A stretch of DNA of 64,000 nt from positions 187,501 through 251,500 of the forward strand of contig NZ_PYJN01000001.1 in NCBI RefSeq assembly GCF_003025035.1. Reading direction: 5' to 3'. Position 1 is the stretch's first letter, and every line of letters starts with the position of its first letter. Positions 10,106-17,382 of this stretch are shown here, piece by piece. Under the pieces are notes generated by a model. That model was not told the DNA's origin and searched no databases. It saw only the letters and a list, made by a program, of their open reading frames with translations. The translations under genes were made by a program, and so were the position numbers. This stretch comes from Rhizobium sp. SEMIA4064 (GTDB lineage Bacteria > Pseudomonadota > Alphaproteobacteria > Rhizobiales > Rhizobiaceae).

Positions 10106-10633
10106 ATGCAAGATTCACGAATGGGTTTGTACATGAAGCAATCACGCGAGGCGGCTCACACCAGGCCACACGAGATCCGGGAAACGATGATGGACGCTTT
10201 CAGCAGCAGAAGAGACCAGCCCCAGCCGCAAATGCATGTTCTGTTTGATGGCTGTGTGAAGATTGTTTCGGCCTATGTCAGCCACAATCCCATTCTTGTC
10301 GGCAACCTTCCGAAGTTGATCGCGGATGTGCATGAAGCGTTGCAGGCTTTGGATGGATCCGCGCCTCCGCTGGAGCAAACCAGGCCGGTTCCCGCCGTCG
10401 ATCTCAAGAAGTCGGTGACGAACGACTACATCATCTGCCTTGAAGATGGAAAACGCTTCAAGACGCTCAAACGGCACCTGCGCGTCCACTACGGCATGAC
10501 GCCTGAGGAATATCGGGCAAAATGGGGTCTTGCTCCCAACTATCCGATGGTCGCCCAGAACTATGCGAACCGCCGTTCGGAACTCGCCAAACTCTCCGGC
10601 CTCGGCGCCAACGGTAACAAGCCGCAAGAATAA
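10106..10633 (+). CDS. MucR/Ros-family regulator with Cys-to-Asp zinc-finger variant
   Basis: About 175 residues. The central part aligns with the Ros/MucR single zinc finger: IICLEDGKRFKTLKRHLRVH, then MTPEEYRAKWGLAPNYPMVA, which is the family hallmark. The N-terminal oligomerisation region (FDGCVKIVSAYVSHNPILVG) also matches MucR. The classic C-x2-C is C-x2-D here (CLED), with both histidines kept (HLRVH); Asp-coordinated or zinc-free relatives have been described in Mesorhizobium. An extra N-terminal stretch of about 30 residues makes it longer than typical MucR (about 140). ATG 10106 is preferred (GGAG nine bases upstream); a GTG at 10091 and an ATG at 10190 are alternatives. Likely a nucleoid-associated repressor of surface polysaccharide or motility genes. 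Confidence 0.85.
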   Translation: MQDSRMGLYMKQSREAAHTRPHEIRETMMDAFSSRRDQPQPQMHVLFDGCVKIVSAYVSHNPILVGNLPKLIADVHEALQALDGSAPPLEQTRPVPAVDLKKSVTNDYIICLEDGKRFKTLKRHLRVHYGMTPEEYRAKWGLAPNYPMVAQNYANRRSELAKLSGLGANGNKPQE

Positions 10634-10657
10634 TGGCGCCCTTGGGGAAGGGCGCCA
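10634..10657. terminator. Bidirectional hairpin between convergent genes
   Basis: TGGCGCCCTT, loop GGGG, AAGGGCGCCA: a perfect 10-bp stem that starts right at the MucR-like stop codon. T runs are weak on both sides. A second smaller hairpin (GCCGGC/GCCGGC) follows at 10677-10697. Both lie between the convergent MucR-like and pit genes. Confidence 0.6.
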
Positions 10658-10717
10658 TCAACCTCCAGCGATATTTGCCGGCTAAACGACAGCCGGCTCG
10701 ATAACTTGTGACGCCAG

Positions 10718-12319
10718 TTAGAAGACCTGGCGAAGCACGATGAAGAGCACGAAGGCAAGCGCGATCGAGGCCGGCAGGGTCAAGATCCAGGCCATCAGCA
10801 TGTTGCGAACGGTGGACCATTGCAGGCCCGAACCGTTGGCGGCCATGGTGCCGGCGACGCCGGAGGATAGGACGTGCGTCGTCGAAACCGGCAGGCCGAG
10901 ATGGTCGGCCGCACCGATCGTCAGCATGGCGACGACTTCGGCGGCTGCACCCTGGCCATACGTCAGGTGGGTCTTGCCGATCTTTTCGCCGACGGTGACG
11001 ACGATGCGCTTCCAGCCGACCATGGTGCCAAGGCCGAGTGCCAGCGCCACGGCAACCTTCACCCAAAGCGGGATGAACTTGGTCGCGTGATCGACGGCGG
11101 CGTGATAGTTGGTCACGGCTTTCAGGTCGTCGGCGCTCATCGGCAGCAGCTTCTGCTTGTCGATCAGCTTCAGCGATTCACCGATCAGATAGATGTCGTT
11201 ACGAACGTTGCCGACGAGGCCGTTCGGCAACTTTTCGACGCTCGGATAAGCGGCGATCTCGACGCTCGTGGCGTGGATATAGGCCTGCAGTGCCGGGGTG
11301 GTTGCGTCCGTCCAGGTCTTGCTCTTCACGGCATCGCTGACGACAGCCTTCGGGTCCGCAGGCGTGGCAACGCCGGGCTTCACATACTTGCCGAGGACAG
11401 TTTCGACCTGCGTCGAGGCTGCCTTGTAGGCATCGAGGTAGTTGATATCGGGTGTCCGGTTCAGCGCGAAAGCGGTCGGTACGAGGCCGATGAGGATGAG
11501 CATGATCAGACCCATGCCCTTCTGGCCGTCATTCGAACCGTGGGCGAAGCTGACGCCGGTGCAGGTGAAGATCAGCAGAACGCGAATCCACAGCGGAGGC
11601 GGCGCATTGCCCTTCGGCGCTTCATAGAGGTCCTTGTTGCGGATCAGAACTTTGGAAACCAGCAACAACAGCGCAGCGAGGCAGAAACCGATGATCGGCG
11701 ACAGCAGCAGCGACAAGCCGACATTGCTTGCCTGCGACCAGTCGACACCGCTCGTGGCGGAACCGGCAGGGGCGAGGAACTGATTGGCAAGACCGACGCC
11801 GATGATGGAGCCGACGAGCGTGTGCGAGCTCGATGCCGGCAAGCCGAGATACCAGGTGCCGAGATTCCATACGATGGCGGCGGTCAACAGGGCGAAGACC
11901 ATGGCGAGGCCGGAGCCGGAGCCGACCTGCAGGATCAGTTCGACGGGCAACAGCGCCAGGATGCCGAAGGCGACGGCACCGGAAGAGGTCAGCACGCCGA
12001 GGAAATTGAAGAAGCCCGACCAGATAACGGCAAACTCAGCCGGCAGCGAGCGGGTGTAGATGACGGTTGCGACCGCATTGGCGGTGTCATGGAAACCGTT
12101 GACGAATTCGAAGCCGAGCGCGATCAGCAGCGCCAATCCGAGCAGGATCCACGGAACCGCGGCAGCATTGGCAAGATCGCTGCCAAGGGCATAGCCAACA
12201 TAGGCAAGGCCGCCAAGTACAACGATGCCGAAGATCGGCAGAAACCATTTAGCGGAACCGCCCGCGCCGTGAATAGGGTGATTGCTACCCTCAGTATTGC
12301 TTGAAACGACGTCGACCAT
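10718..12319 (-). CDS. pit: PiT-family inorganic phosphate transporter
   Basis: A 533-residue inner-membrane transporter. Both copies of the PiT signature are visible: FVNGFHDTANAVATVIYTRS in the N-terminal half and FAHGSNDGQKGMGLI in the C-terminal half, with about ten hydrophobic segments. A roughly 100-residue hydrophilic loop separates the halves. The family moves metal-phosphate complexes with protons and is typically the low-affinity phosphate system. ATG 12319 (protein MVDVVSS) is chosen since AGGAG lies six bases upstream; the frame extends upstream without homology. No PhoU-like DUF47 partner gene lies next to it, unlike the orfA-pit pair known in Sinorhizobium. Confidence 0.92.
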   Translation of the reverse strand: MVDVVSSNTEGSNHPIHGAGGSAKWFLPIFGIVVLGGLAYVGYALGSDLANAAAVPWILLGLALLIALGFEFVNGFHDTANAVATVIYTRSLPAEFAVIWSGFFNFLGVLTSSGAVAFGILALLPVELILQVGSGSGLAMVFALLTAAIVWNLGTWYLGLPASSSHTLVGSIIGVGLANQFLAPAGSATSGVDWSQASNVGLSLLLSPIIGFCLAALLLLVSKVLIRNKDLYEAPKGNAPPPLWIRVLLIFTCTGVSFAHGSNDGQKGMGLIMLILIGLVPTAFALNRTPDINYLDAYKAASTQVETVLGKYVKPGVATPADPKAVVSDAVKSKTWTDATTPALQAYIHATSVEIAAYPSVEKLPNGLVGNVRNDIYLIGESLKLIDKQKLLPMSADDLKAVTNYHAAVDHATKFIPLWVKVAVALALGLGTMVGWKRIVVTVGEKIGKTHLTYGQGAAAEVVAMLTIGAADHLGLPVSTTHVLSSGVAGTMAANGSGLQWSTVRNMLMAWILTLPASIALAFVLFIVLRQVF

Positions 12320-12594
12320 CTCAAACTCCTTTATGACAAATAAAGTTGACCATTTAAGCGCGGTTGATGAACCTCTAATGACGCATAAAGAGATACTTAT
12401 GCGGGTCATGGTTGTATCGTGCTTGCTCGCCGGCAGATGCGTTTCGCGTTAAGCGAAAGCTTATGGAAGGATCATCTCAACTTAACGTTCAACGTCTTGA
12501 TTTCGCCGCGAAAATGCCTTTTTCGGTTCACCCGGCGTTCAGACGGCAGGGGTTTAAATCCGCTTGCAAGGGACTTGAAGAGAGGATCATCACG

Positions 12595-12903
12595 ATGAGA
12601 TTGTCCGTGATTGCCGTTGCTGCCGTCCTCGGCAGCCTTGTCGTATCTTCGGCAGAAGCGATGCCTATCGCTGCCGTTGGAACCGTAGCTAAAGCGCCGG
12701 TCGTAAACGTCGATTATGCCTGCGGCCGTGGCTGGCACTTGACGCCTCGCGGCGCATGCCGGCCGAACCGCTATGGACCGCCGCGCGGCTATGGCTGGGG
12801 ATATTACAGAGCGCCACCGCCGCGCTGGGGTTGGTATGGCCATCGCCCCTATTATCGTGACGGCTGGGACGGTGGTTGGCGGGGCCGGCCGCGGGATTGG
12901 TGA
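12595..12903 (+). CDS. Small secreted Gly/Tyr/Arg-rich protein (GCG_CRPN-like)
   Basis: A 102-residue exported protein. The signal peptide runs to about SSAEA (residue 22). The mature part has ACGRGWHLTPRGACRPNRYG, which matches the two-cysteine G-W-H...G-x-C-R-P-N pattern placed before Gly/Tyr/Trp-rich tails in many rhizobial proteins; the tail here is rich in Gly, Tyr, Trp, Arg and Pro. GAGAGG stands upstream of ATG 12595. The longer frame to 12412 lacks a signal sequence. Probably periplasmic or cell-surface; function unknown. It is divergent from pit. Confidence 0.75.
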   Translation: MRLSVIAVAAVLGSLVVSSAEAMPIAAVGTVAKAPVVNVDYACGRGWHLTPRGACRPNRYGPPRGYGWGYYRAPPPRWGWYGHRPYYRDGWDGGWRGRPRDW

Positions 12904-12946
12904 AATCAGACACGTCGCCGTCCGGTGACGGCGGGTGCCGTCTACT

Positions 12947-13047
12947 AGAGCGGGGCAGCGATTCATGGAATCGCTTTTCCGCTCTATCTCTTTGTTTTTA
13001 CGCATTCCAGACGGAAAACCGTTTCGCACGTTTCCTGGAATGCGCTA
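12947..13047. repeat. Palindromic intergenic repeat, copy 1
   Basis: Two adjacent hairpins. The first has nested stems AGAGCGG/CCGCTCT and AGCGATTC/GAATCGCT (12947-12985). The second pairs CGCATTCCAG (13001-13010) with CTGGAATGCG (13035-13044) around ACGGAAAACCG. The second hairpin is similar, in opposite orientation, to the element at 53811-53880. It covers the stop codon of the minus-strand gene that ends at 13045. It is probably a dispersed rhizobial palindromic repeat and may also terminate transcription. Confidence 0.7.
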
Positions 13048-13680
13048 GTCGGCAACGACCGGCTTTATCCGCAGGAGCCGCGCGGTCCACCACAGCGCGG
13101 TCACTGCCGTCATCAGTGCCAGCATCGTCGCGGCAAGGCTTTTGCCGTGCAGAAAGATGCCGGCGAGCTGCGGCCGGACAAGGTCGGCCGTGTTGAAGCC
13201 CTCGCCACTGAAACGGCAGAGAACAAGCGATAGATTGTTGCGTACAAGCACGCCGTCGATTTCGGAGATGAGATCGCTGGCGGCCGCTTTTTCATCCTTC
13301 ATCGTGCGCATCTGCAGCAGCGCCATCTTGGCCGCGGCGAGATAGGCATGCGAGCATTCGTTAAAGGGGCTGTCCTCATCCGCGACGCTTCCCGGCATGA
13401 CGCCCCAAAGGCAATAGGCGCGCTGAATCTGTGCGAAGTTCAACACGCGACGGAACGCCTCGTCGGTGTCGGATGCCGATGAGGCAAGCGCAACGATACG
13501 CCCGTAGTAGGGGGCGATCACAGCCATCTCACCATGGCTCAGACTTGGTATAGGAATGCCCGCTTGGCTTCCCGACGAACCACCGGTATGCGCCTTCGCC
13601 TCTATTGGCAGGCTCAGGATGCAGATCAGGTAAAAGACCGACAATAGAATGGCTGGTTTCAGCAAGTGAGTCCCACGCAT
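13045..13680 (-). CDS. Unknown exported/membrane-anchored protein in the cobalt-uptake operon
   Basis: A 211-residue protein that I do not recognise. It starts with a hydrophobic signal (LLKPAILLSVFYLICILSLP), has an HTGGSSGS stretch right after, a mostly helical middle with four cysteines (CLWG, NECSH, LCRF), and ends with a hydrophobic segment near residues 178-200 and a basic tail. This suggests a periplasmic domain held by a C-terminal membrane helix. It follows cbtA by 34 bases on the same strand, so it should be under the same cobalamin riboswitch. ATG 13713, one base after the cbtA stop codon, is an alternative start. A role in cobalt handling is inference from position only. Confidence 0.65.
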   Translation of the reverse strand: MRGTHLLKPAILLSVFYLICILSLPIEAKAHTGGSSGSQAGIPIPSLSHGEMAVIAPYYGRIVALASSASDTDEAFRRVLNFAQIQRAYCLWGVMPGSVADEDSPFNECSHAYLAAAKMALLQMRTMKDEKAAASDLISEIDGVLVRNNLSLVLCRFSGEGFNTADLVRPQLAGIFLHGKSLAATMLALMTAVTALWWTARLLRIKPVVAD

Positions 13681-13714
13681 GAAGACATGCGGGGGACATA
13701 TCAGGCTTGCCATT

Positions 13715-14455
13715 TCAGGCCCGGCGCATGGCCGTGCGGCCGTTGCGAACCTGCGGCAGATCGCGTTCGGCCCATGCCCCGAAGGCGAGGCCAAGCGTCG
13801 TCCATAGGATCGCGTGCATGCCGAGCGAAGAGATCCGGAATCGCCAGAGCACGACGGCGGAAAACTGCTCCGGCACCTCGTTGATCGCCGGCAGCAGGTA
13901 TTGCACCAGGCCGATGAACACGATGTAGGCGATGCCGGCGAAGATCGCGCCGTTCCATGATCCGTAGCGCGCCGCCAACTGACGGGCGAGGGATACCGCG
14001 GCAACCATGGCGACGATGGAGGCCACGATCATCACGAAGAACAGCTCGGTCCTGGCGCCGATCGTATCCGGAGTGCCGATTGCCGGCGGATTGGCCGGAT
14101 ATTTGATGTCGGGAACCAACGAAATGGCGATAAAGGCGGCGATAGCCAGCAGGGCGGCAGTGCCGCGCGCGCCAAAGGGGCTGACACGGCCGTAGACATA
14201 GGCGAAGACCAGGGCAAAAAGCCCGCCGACCGCTGCGGCATAGATGATGATGCCGGTAAAGAGACCGAGGCCCGCCTGCGTGGCGCGGCTGACGATCTCC
14301 GGTTCCGGCATTTCACCTGCCGCCTGGGCAGCCTGCTCCTCAAACGCGATCGCTCGATCGACGAGCGGCTCGCCGAACGTATGCGCGAAGGCGAAAATGA
14401 GAATGCCAGCAAGCACTCCGACCAGCATGCCGCGGAGCAAAAGGCGTCCAACCAT
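13715..14455 (-). CDS. cbtA: CbtA cobalt transporter subunit
   Basis: A 246-residue membrane protein with five to six hydrophobic segments. The N terminus MVGRLLLRGMLVGVLAGILI and the segment FAHTFGEPLVDRAI, with the His and acidic residues, are typical of CbtA. Family knowledge: CbtA and CbtB are predicted partners in B12-regulated cobalt uptake, identified through their riboswitches. The gene begins 12 bases after the cbtB stop codon and is followed by the unknown gene at 13680. A cobalamin riboswitch lies before cbtB. Confidence 0.9.
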   Translation of the reverse strand: MVGRLLLRGMLVGVLAGILIFAFAHTFGEPLVDRAIAFEEQAAQAAGEMPEPEIVSRATQAGLGLFTGIIIYAAAVGGLFALVFAYVYGRVSPFGARGTAALLAIAAFIAISLVPDIKYPANPPAIGTPDTIGARTELFFVMIVASIVAMVAAVSLARQLAARYGSWNGAIFAGIAYIVFIGLVQYLLPAINEVPEQFSAVVLWRFRISSLGMHAILWTTLGLAFGAWAERDLPQVRNGRTAMRRA

Positions 14456-14467
14456 GAGCGTTACCCC

Positions 14468-14677
14468 TTAGTGGCAGGGGAAGCCGAGCAGGTGGCGCGC
14501 GTCATGCACGAATTCGTGCACGTAGGATCCGGAGAACAGCGCCGTCGCGCCTTCTTCTGCGCCGATGAAATAGATCGCCAGCATGAGGAGAAGCCCGGCA
14601 AAGATCGCCCAGGGCAGGATTTCGCCAGCCGGGATCGGAGTCGGGATTGCGGTCGGTGCGAATGTGGTGTCAGACAT
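14468..14677 (-). CDS. cbtB: CbtB cobalt transporter subunit
   Basis: A 69-residue protein with one transmembrane helix (ILPWAIFAGLLLMLAIYFIG) and the diagnostic His-rich end VHEFVHDARHLLGFPCH, thought to bind cobalt. The size matches the family (60-70 residues). ATG 14677 is chosen because AGGGA lies nearby upstream and the family begins at this point; the upstream open frame runs through the riboswitch and is not coding. First gene of the cbtBA operon. Confidence 0.92.
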   Translation of the reverse strand: MSDTTFAPTAIPTPIPAGEILPWAIFAGLLLMLAIYFIGAEEGATALFSGSYVHEFVHDARHLLGFPCH

Positions 14678-14727
14678 TGTATTCCCTTTTTTGAATAACG
14701 CGTTCCATTTGCGGAAGGGTTTTTTAC

Positions 14728-14830
14728 GGGAAGGGTCTGGCTCTCTAGGGGCGGTATCCGCCCTTCGATTACAGTGGCGCGACCGCGCCGGGATTGCACC
14801 GGCTTCCACACCCGTAACACTAAGTTTATA
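14728..14830 (-). promoter_or_regulatory. Cobalamin (adenosylcobalamin) riboswitch
   Basis: Reading the minus strand from about 14830, the conserved core appears in order: GGGTGTGGAAGCC, then GCCGGTGCAATCCCGGC, then GCGCGGTCGCGCCACTGT, and finally AGAGCCAGACCC, which corresponds to the B12-box region. It lies about 50 bases before cbtB. A CCCTTCC segment at about 14715-14722 could pair with the AAGGGA ribosome site, so control of translation is plausible. High B12 would shut off cobalt uptake. Confidence 0.9.
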
Positions 14831-14906
14831 TCTGGCAGCAAAGATAGTTGTCAATCAAACGCCATCGCGATGCGAAATCGCGACAAGGATGGAGTTATCG
14901 AGCTGT

Positions 14907-15470
14907 ATGAAAGGGCGTCTGAGCTGGATTTGTCACGGGCCGACCCGCGCCAATCGTGAGGGACGCTTTCCCGGCGACGAGCCGCTGGAGGCAAAAGCGC
15001 TCGAGCGTATTCAACTGCCGTCCGGGCTCGCAACGGTCGACCGGGCGTGGACGAGCCCGGCGCTGCGGGCTCGGCAGACGGCTGCGGCTTGCGGGCTCGA
15101 CGTCAGGGAGGAGCTGTCTTTCCGGGAGTGCGACTACGGGCGCTGGCAGGGCAGGCCGATCACCGAACTGCATGAGAGCGATCCGGAAGCGCTGACGCAG
15201 TGGATGCTGGATTTCGATGCGGCGCCGCATGGTGGCGAGCCCTTGTCCGCCGTGCTCGCCCGCGTCGGAGATTGGATGAAGACCCACATCGGCGATGGCG
15301 GTCACACCGTCGTCGTTACGCATGCGACCATCATTCGCGCCGCCATTCTCCATGTGCTGCAAGCGCCGCCTGCGGCGTTCTGGACCATCGACATCGAGCC
15401 GCTCGGCATCGTGGAGATGACCAGCGATGGCCGCCGCTGGCAGCTTCGTTTTCCGAATGCTGCAAGATAG
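14907..15470 (+). CDS. Histidine phosphatase family protein (CobC/PGM-like) with CHG in place of RHG
   Basis: About 187 residues of the phosphoglycerate mutase-like superfamily. The catalytic region reads ICHGPTRANREGRFPGDEPL, so the phosphohistidine is kept but the preceding Arg is Cys. Other elements are normal: SPALRARQTAAACG, FRECDYGRWQGRPI with the acid, and the second His in VVVTHATIIRAAI. Length and context resemble alpha-ribazole phosphatase (CobC). It is divergent from the B12-riboswitch-controlled cbt genes, which makes a cobalamin-related role attractive but unproven. Start is uncertain: ATG 14907 is used, ATG 14889 is in frame. The 3' end lies four bases from the convergent SURF1 gene. 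Confidence 0.8.
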   Translation: MKGRLSWICHGPTRANREGRFPGDEPLEAKALERIQLPSGLATVDRAWTSPALRARQTAAACGLDVREELSFRECDYGRWQGRPITELHESDPEALTQWMLDFDAAPHGGEPLSAVLARVGDWMKTHIGDGGHTVVVTHATIIRAAILHVLQAPPAAFWTIDIEPLGIVEMTSDGRRWQLRFPNAAR

Positions 15471-15474
15471 CGCT

Positions 15475-16254
15475 CTAGTGGCGCGCCTTCCCCCGCTGCC
15501 CCTCGAAATAGACGAGATAGGCGGCAAGGCCTGATGTCATCACGGCAAGCCCGTACCAGGTGATGGCGTAGACGAGATGATTGTTGGGGAAGACGATCTG
15601 CGTCAGGCCGCCGACCGGTAGGTCGTCTGGATTCTTCGTGTCGTCCGCATCGATGAAATAGGGTGCGACGTTCTGGAGGCCCCGCGCCGCGGCGATCGCC
15701 GTGACGTCGCGGGAATACCAGCGCTCTTCCGCCGGCACGTTGGAGCGCAGCAGCGTGCCCTTCGGCTCGTTGATCCGCAGCAGGCCGGTAACGGTCGTCT
15801 CGCCGGCCAGCTCGCCTGCGGGGCGGGTGTTCGGATTGCGCTTGTCACTCGGTACGAAACCGCGATTGACGATGATAATCGTACCATCGGCCTCTTTCAT
15901 CGGCGTCAGCACCCAGTAACCCGCACCGAGCGCGGTCGAGGCATAGACCTGCGCTTCCTTGTCGTTGAGGAAGGTGCCGGTTGCCTGGACATGCTTGTAT
16001 TCATAGCCGGCGGCATCGATCGTGGGCCATTCCGCCGGACCGGGGGCGGCGACGGGCGGCGCATGCACGCGGGCATCGACGCGGGCGATCAGATCCAGCT
16101 TCCAGGACAGCCGCTTCACCTGCCATGTGCCGAGCGCAATGAGCGCCGCAGTCAACAGCAGAAGCAGGATCACCCAGATGGCAAGCGTGAGCGCGGAGCG
16201 CGGCTTTTCGGAAAGGGAGGGGGGGGGGATGTCGGTCAAGGCGCAAAACTCCAT
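15475..16254 (-). CDS. SURF1-family oxidase assembly protein
   Basis: About 259 residues. An N-terminal transmembrane helix (ALTLAIWVILLLLLTAALIA) is followed by GTWQVKRLSWKLDLI, the SURF1 signature, then a periplasmic domain with IIIVNRGFVPSDKRNP and a C-terminal helix starting at NNHLVYAITWYGLA. SURF1 proteins help heme insertion into heme-copper oxidases; a quinol-oxidase-specific form is known in Paracoccus. It follows cyoD on the same strand, so it probably serves the bo3 oxidase. Two starts are possible: ATG 16254, or TTG 16239 which has GGAG nine bases upstream. A run of ten C residues lies in codons just after the start. Confidence 0.9.
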   Translation of the reverse strand: MEFCALTDIPPPSLSEKPRSALTLAIWVILLLLLTAALIALGTWQVKRLSWKLDLIARVDARVHAPPVAAPGPAEWPTIDAAGYEYKHVQATGTFLNDKEAQVYASTALGAGYWVLTPMKEADGTIIIVNRGFVPSDKRNPNTRPAGELAGETTVTGLLRINEPKGTLLRSNVPAEERWYSRDVTAIAAARGLQNVAPYFIDADDTKNPDDLPVGGLTQIVFPNNHLVYAITWYGLAVMTSGLAAYLVYFEGQRGKARH

Positions 16255-16337
16255 CGGAGGCGCGGCGCAGTCGTCCGGCGAATATCTGGCGCCGGGAATG
16301 GCGGCGGGCATCCGTCGGGACGCCCGCCGCTCGATCG

Positions 16338-16751
16338 TTATGGCAGGTTGCGCATCATGTCGGGCGACATGGTCATCATGTTCGAATTCAGGTGGTGCAT
16401 GACCCAGAGCGAGCCGGAGAGCGCAATGATCACCAGCACGATGGTGAAGATCAGCGCCATCATGTTCCAGCCGCCTTCCGACTTGGTGTTCATGTGCAGG
16501 AAGTAGATCATGTGCACGATGATCTGGATGGCGCCGAGGATCATGATCAACACCGCGGTGACGGCCGGATCGGAGAAGACCTTGGCCATGACCAGCCAGA
16601 AGGGAATGGCTGTCAGGATGACGGAGAGGATGAACCCCGTCATGTAGCTCTTGAATGTGCCGTGGCCGGCCTCGTGGCCGCCATGGCCGTGATCGTGACC
16701 ATGACCGTGGGCGTCAGCGGAATGATGCGAAGGATTGGCGTTCGAGCTCAT
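16338..16751 (-). CDS. cyoD: Cytochrome bo3 ubiquinol oxidase subunit IV
   Basis: A 137-residue protein with three membrane helices, matching the CyoD/COX4 family ([20 protein letters not shown], then [14 protein letters not shown]). The first 32 residues are unusually rich in His and Gly (repeated [15 protein letters not shown]), longer than in E. coli CyoD, and may bind metal. The start codon overlaps the cyoC stop codon by ATGA. It is the last of the four oxidase subunit genes, followed by SURF1. Confidence 0.94.
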   Translation of the reverse strand: MSSNANPSHHSADAHGHGHDHGHGGHEAGHGTFKSYMTGFILSVILTAIPFWLVMAKVFSDPAVTAVLIMILGAIQIIVHMIYFLHMNTKSEGGWNMMALIFTIVLVIIALSGSLWVMHHLNSNMMTMSPDMMRNLP

Positions 16752-17377
16752 CCGAGAACTCCCATGAGGTAGACGAAGGAAAACACGCCGATCCAGACGA
16801 CGTCGAGGAAGTGCCAGAACATCGACAGGCACATCAGACGGCGCTTGTTTTCGACGATCAGCCCCCGGCGGCTTGTCTGTATCATCAGCGTGATCAGCCA
16901 GACGATACCGGTGGTGACGTGCAGGCCGTGCGTGCCGACCAGCGTGAAGAAGGCGGAGAGGAAGGCGCTGCGCTGCGGGCCGGCGCCTTCCAGGATCAGG
17001 TGATAGAATTCGTTGAGTTCGAAATAGATGAAGGCAGCACCGAAGAGGCCGGTGATCGCCAGCCACAACAGCGTTCCCGACTTGTTGTCTTTTTCCATCA
17101 TCAGCATGGCAAAGCCGTAGGTGATGGAGGAGAGCAGCAGCATCGTCGTGTTGAGAGCGACGACCGGCAGCTCGAACAGGTCAGCCGGCGACGGGCCGGC
17201 CGCATAGTTGCGGCCAAGCACGGCATAGGTCGCAAAGAGCACTGCGAAGATCAGGCAGTCGCTCATGATGTAGATCCAGAAGCCCAGCATCGTGCTGCCT
17301 TCGGGATGATGCTCTTCCTTCAGGTAGAAGGCGGGCGTTTCGCCGTCTTTCAGAGCTGGTGCGCTATGGGTCGTCAT
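16748..17377 (-). CDS. cyoC: Cytochrome bo3 ubiquinol oxidase subunit III
   Basis: A 209-residue five-helix protein of the COX3 family. Conserved stretches include [20 protein letters not shown] near residue 30, [20 protein letters not shown], and [19 protein letters not shown] at the end. The length equals that of E. coli CyoC (204). It starts six bases after the cyoB stop codon and overlaps cyoD by four bases. Subunit III stabilises the oxidase complex in the inner membrane. Confidence 0.95.
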   Translation of the reverse strand: MTTHSAPALKDGETPAFYLKEEHHPEGSTMLGFWIYIMSDCLIFAVLFATYAVLGRNYAAGPSPADLFELPVVALNTTMLLLSSITYGFAMLMMEKDNKSGTLLWLAITGLFGAAFIYFELNEFYHLILEGAGPQRSAFLSAFFTLVGTHGLHVTTGIVWLITLMIQTSRRGLIVENKRRLMCLSMFWHFLDVVWIGVFSFVYLMGVLG

Positions 17378-17382
17378 GGGTC

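Noticed and set aside
10874-12304. 476-codon plus-strand frame opposite pit
   Set aside because: Antisense to the PiT transporter with low-complexity charged composition; no ribosome site or homology.
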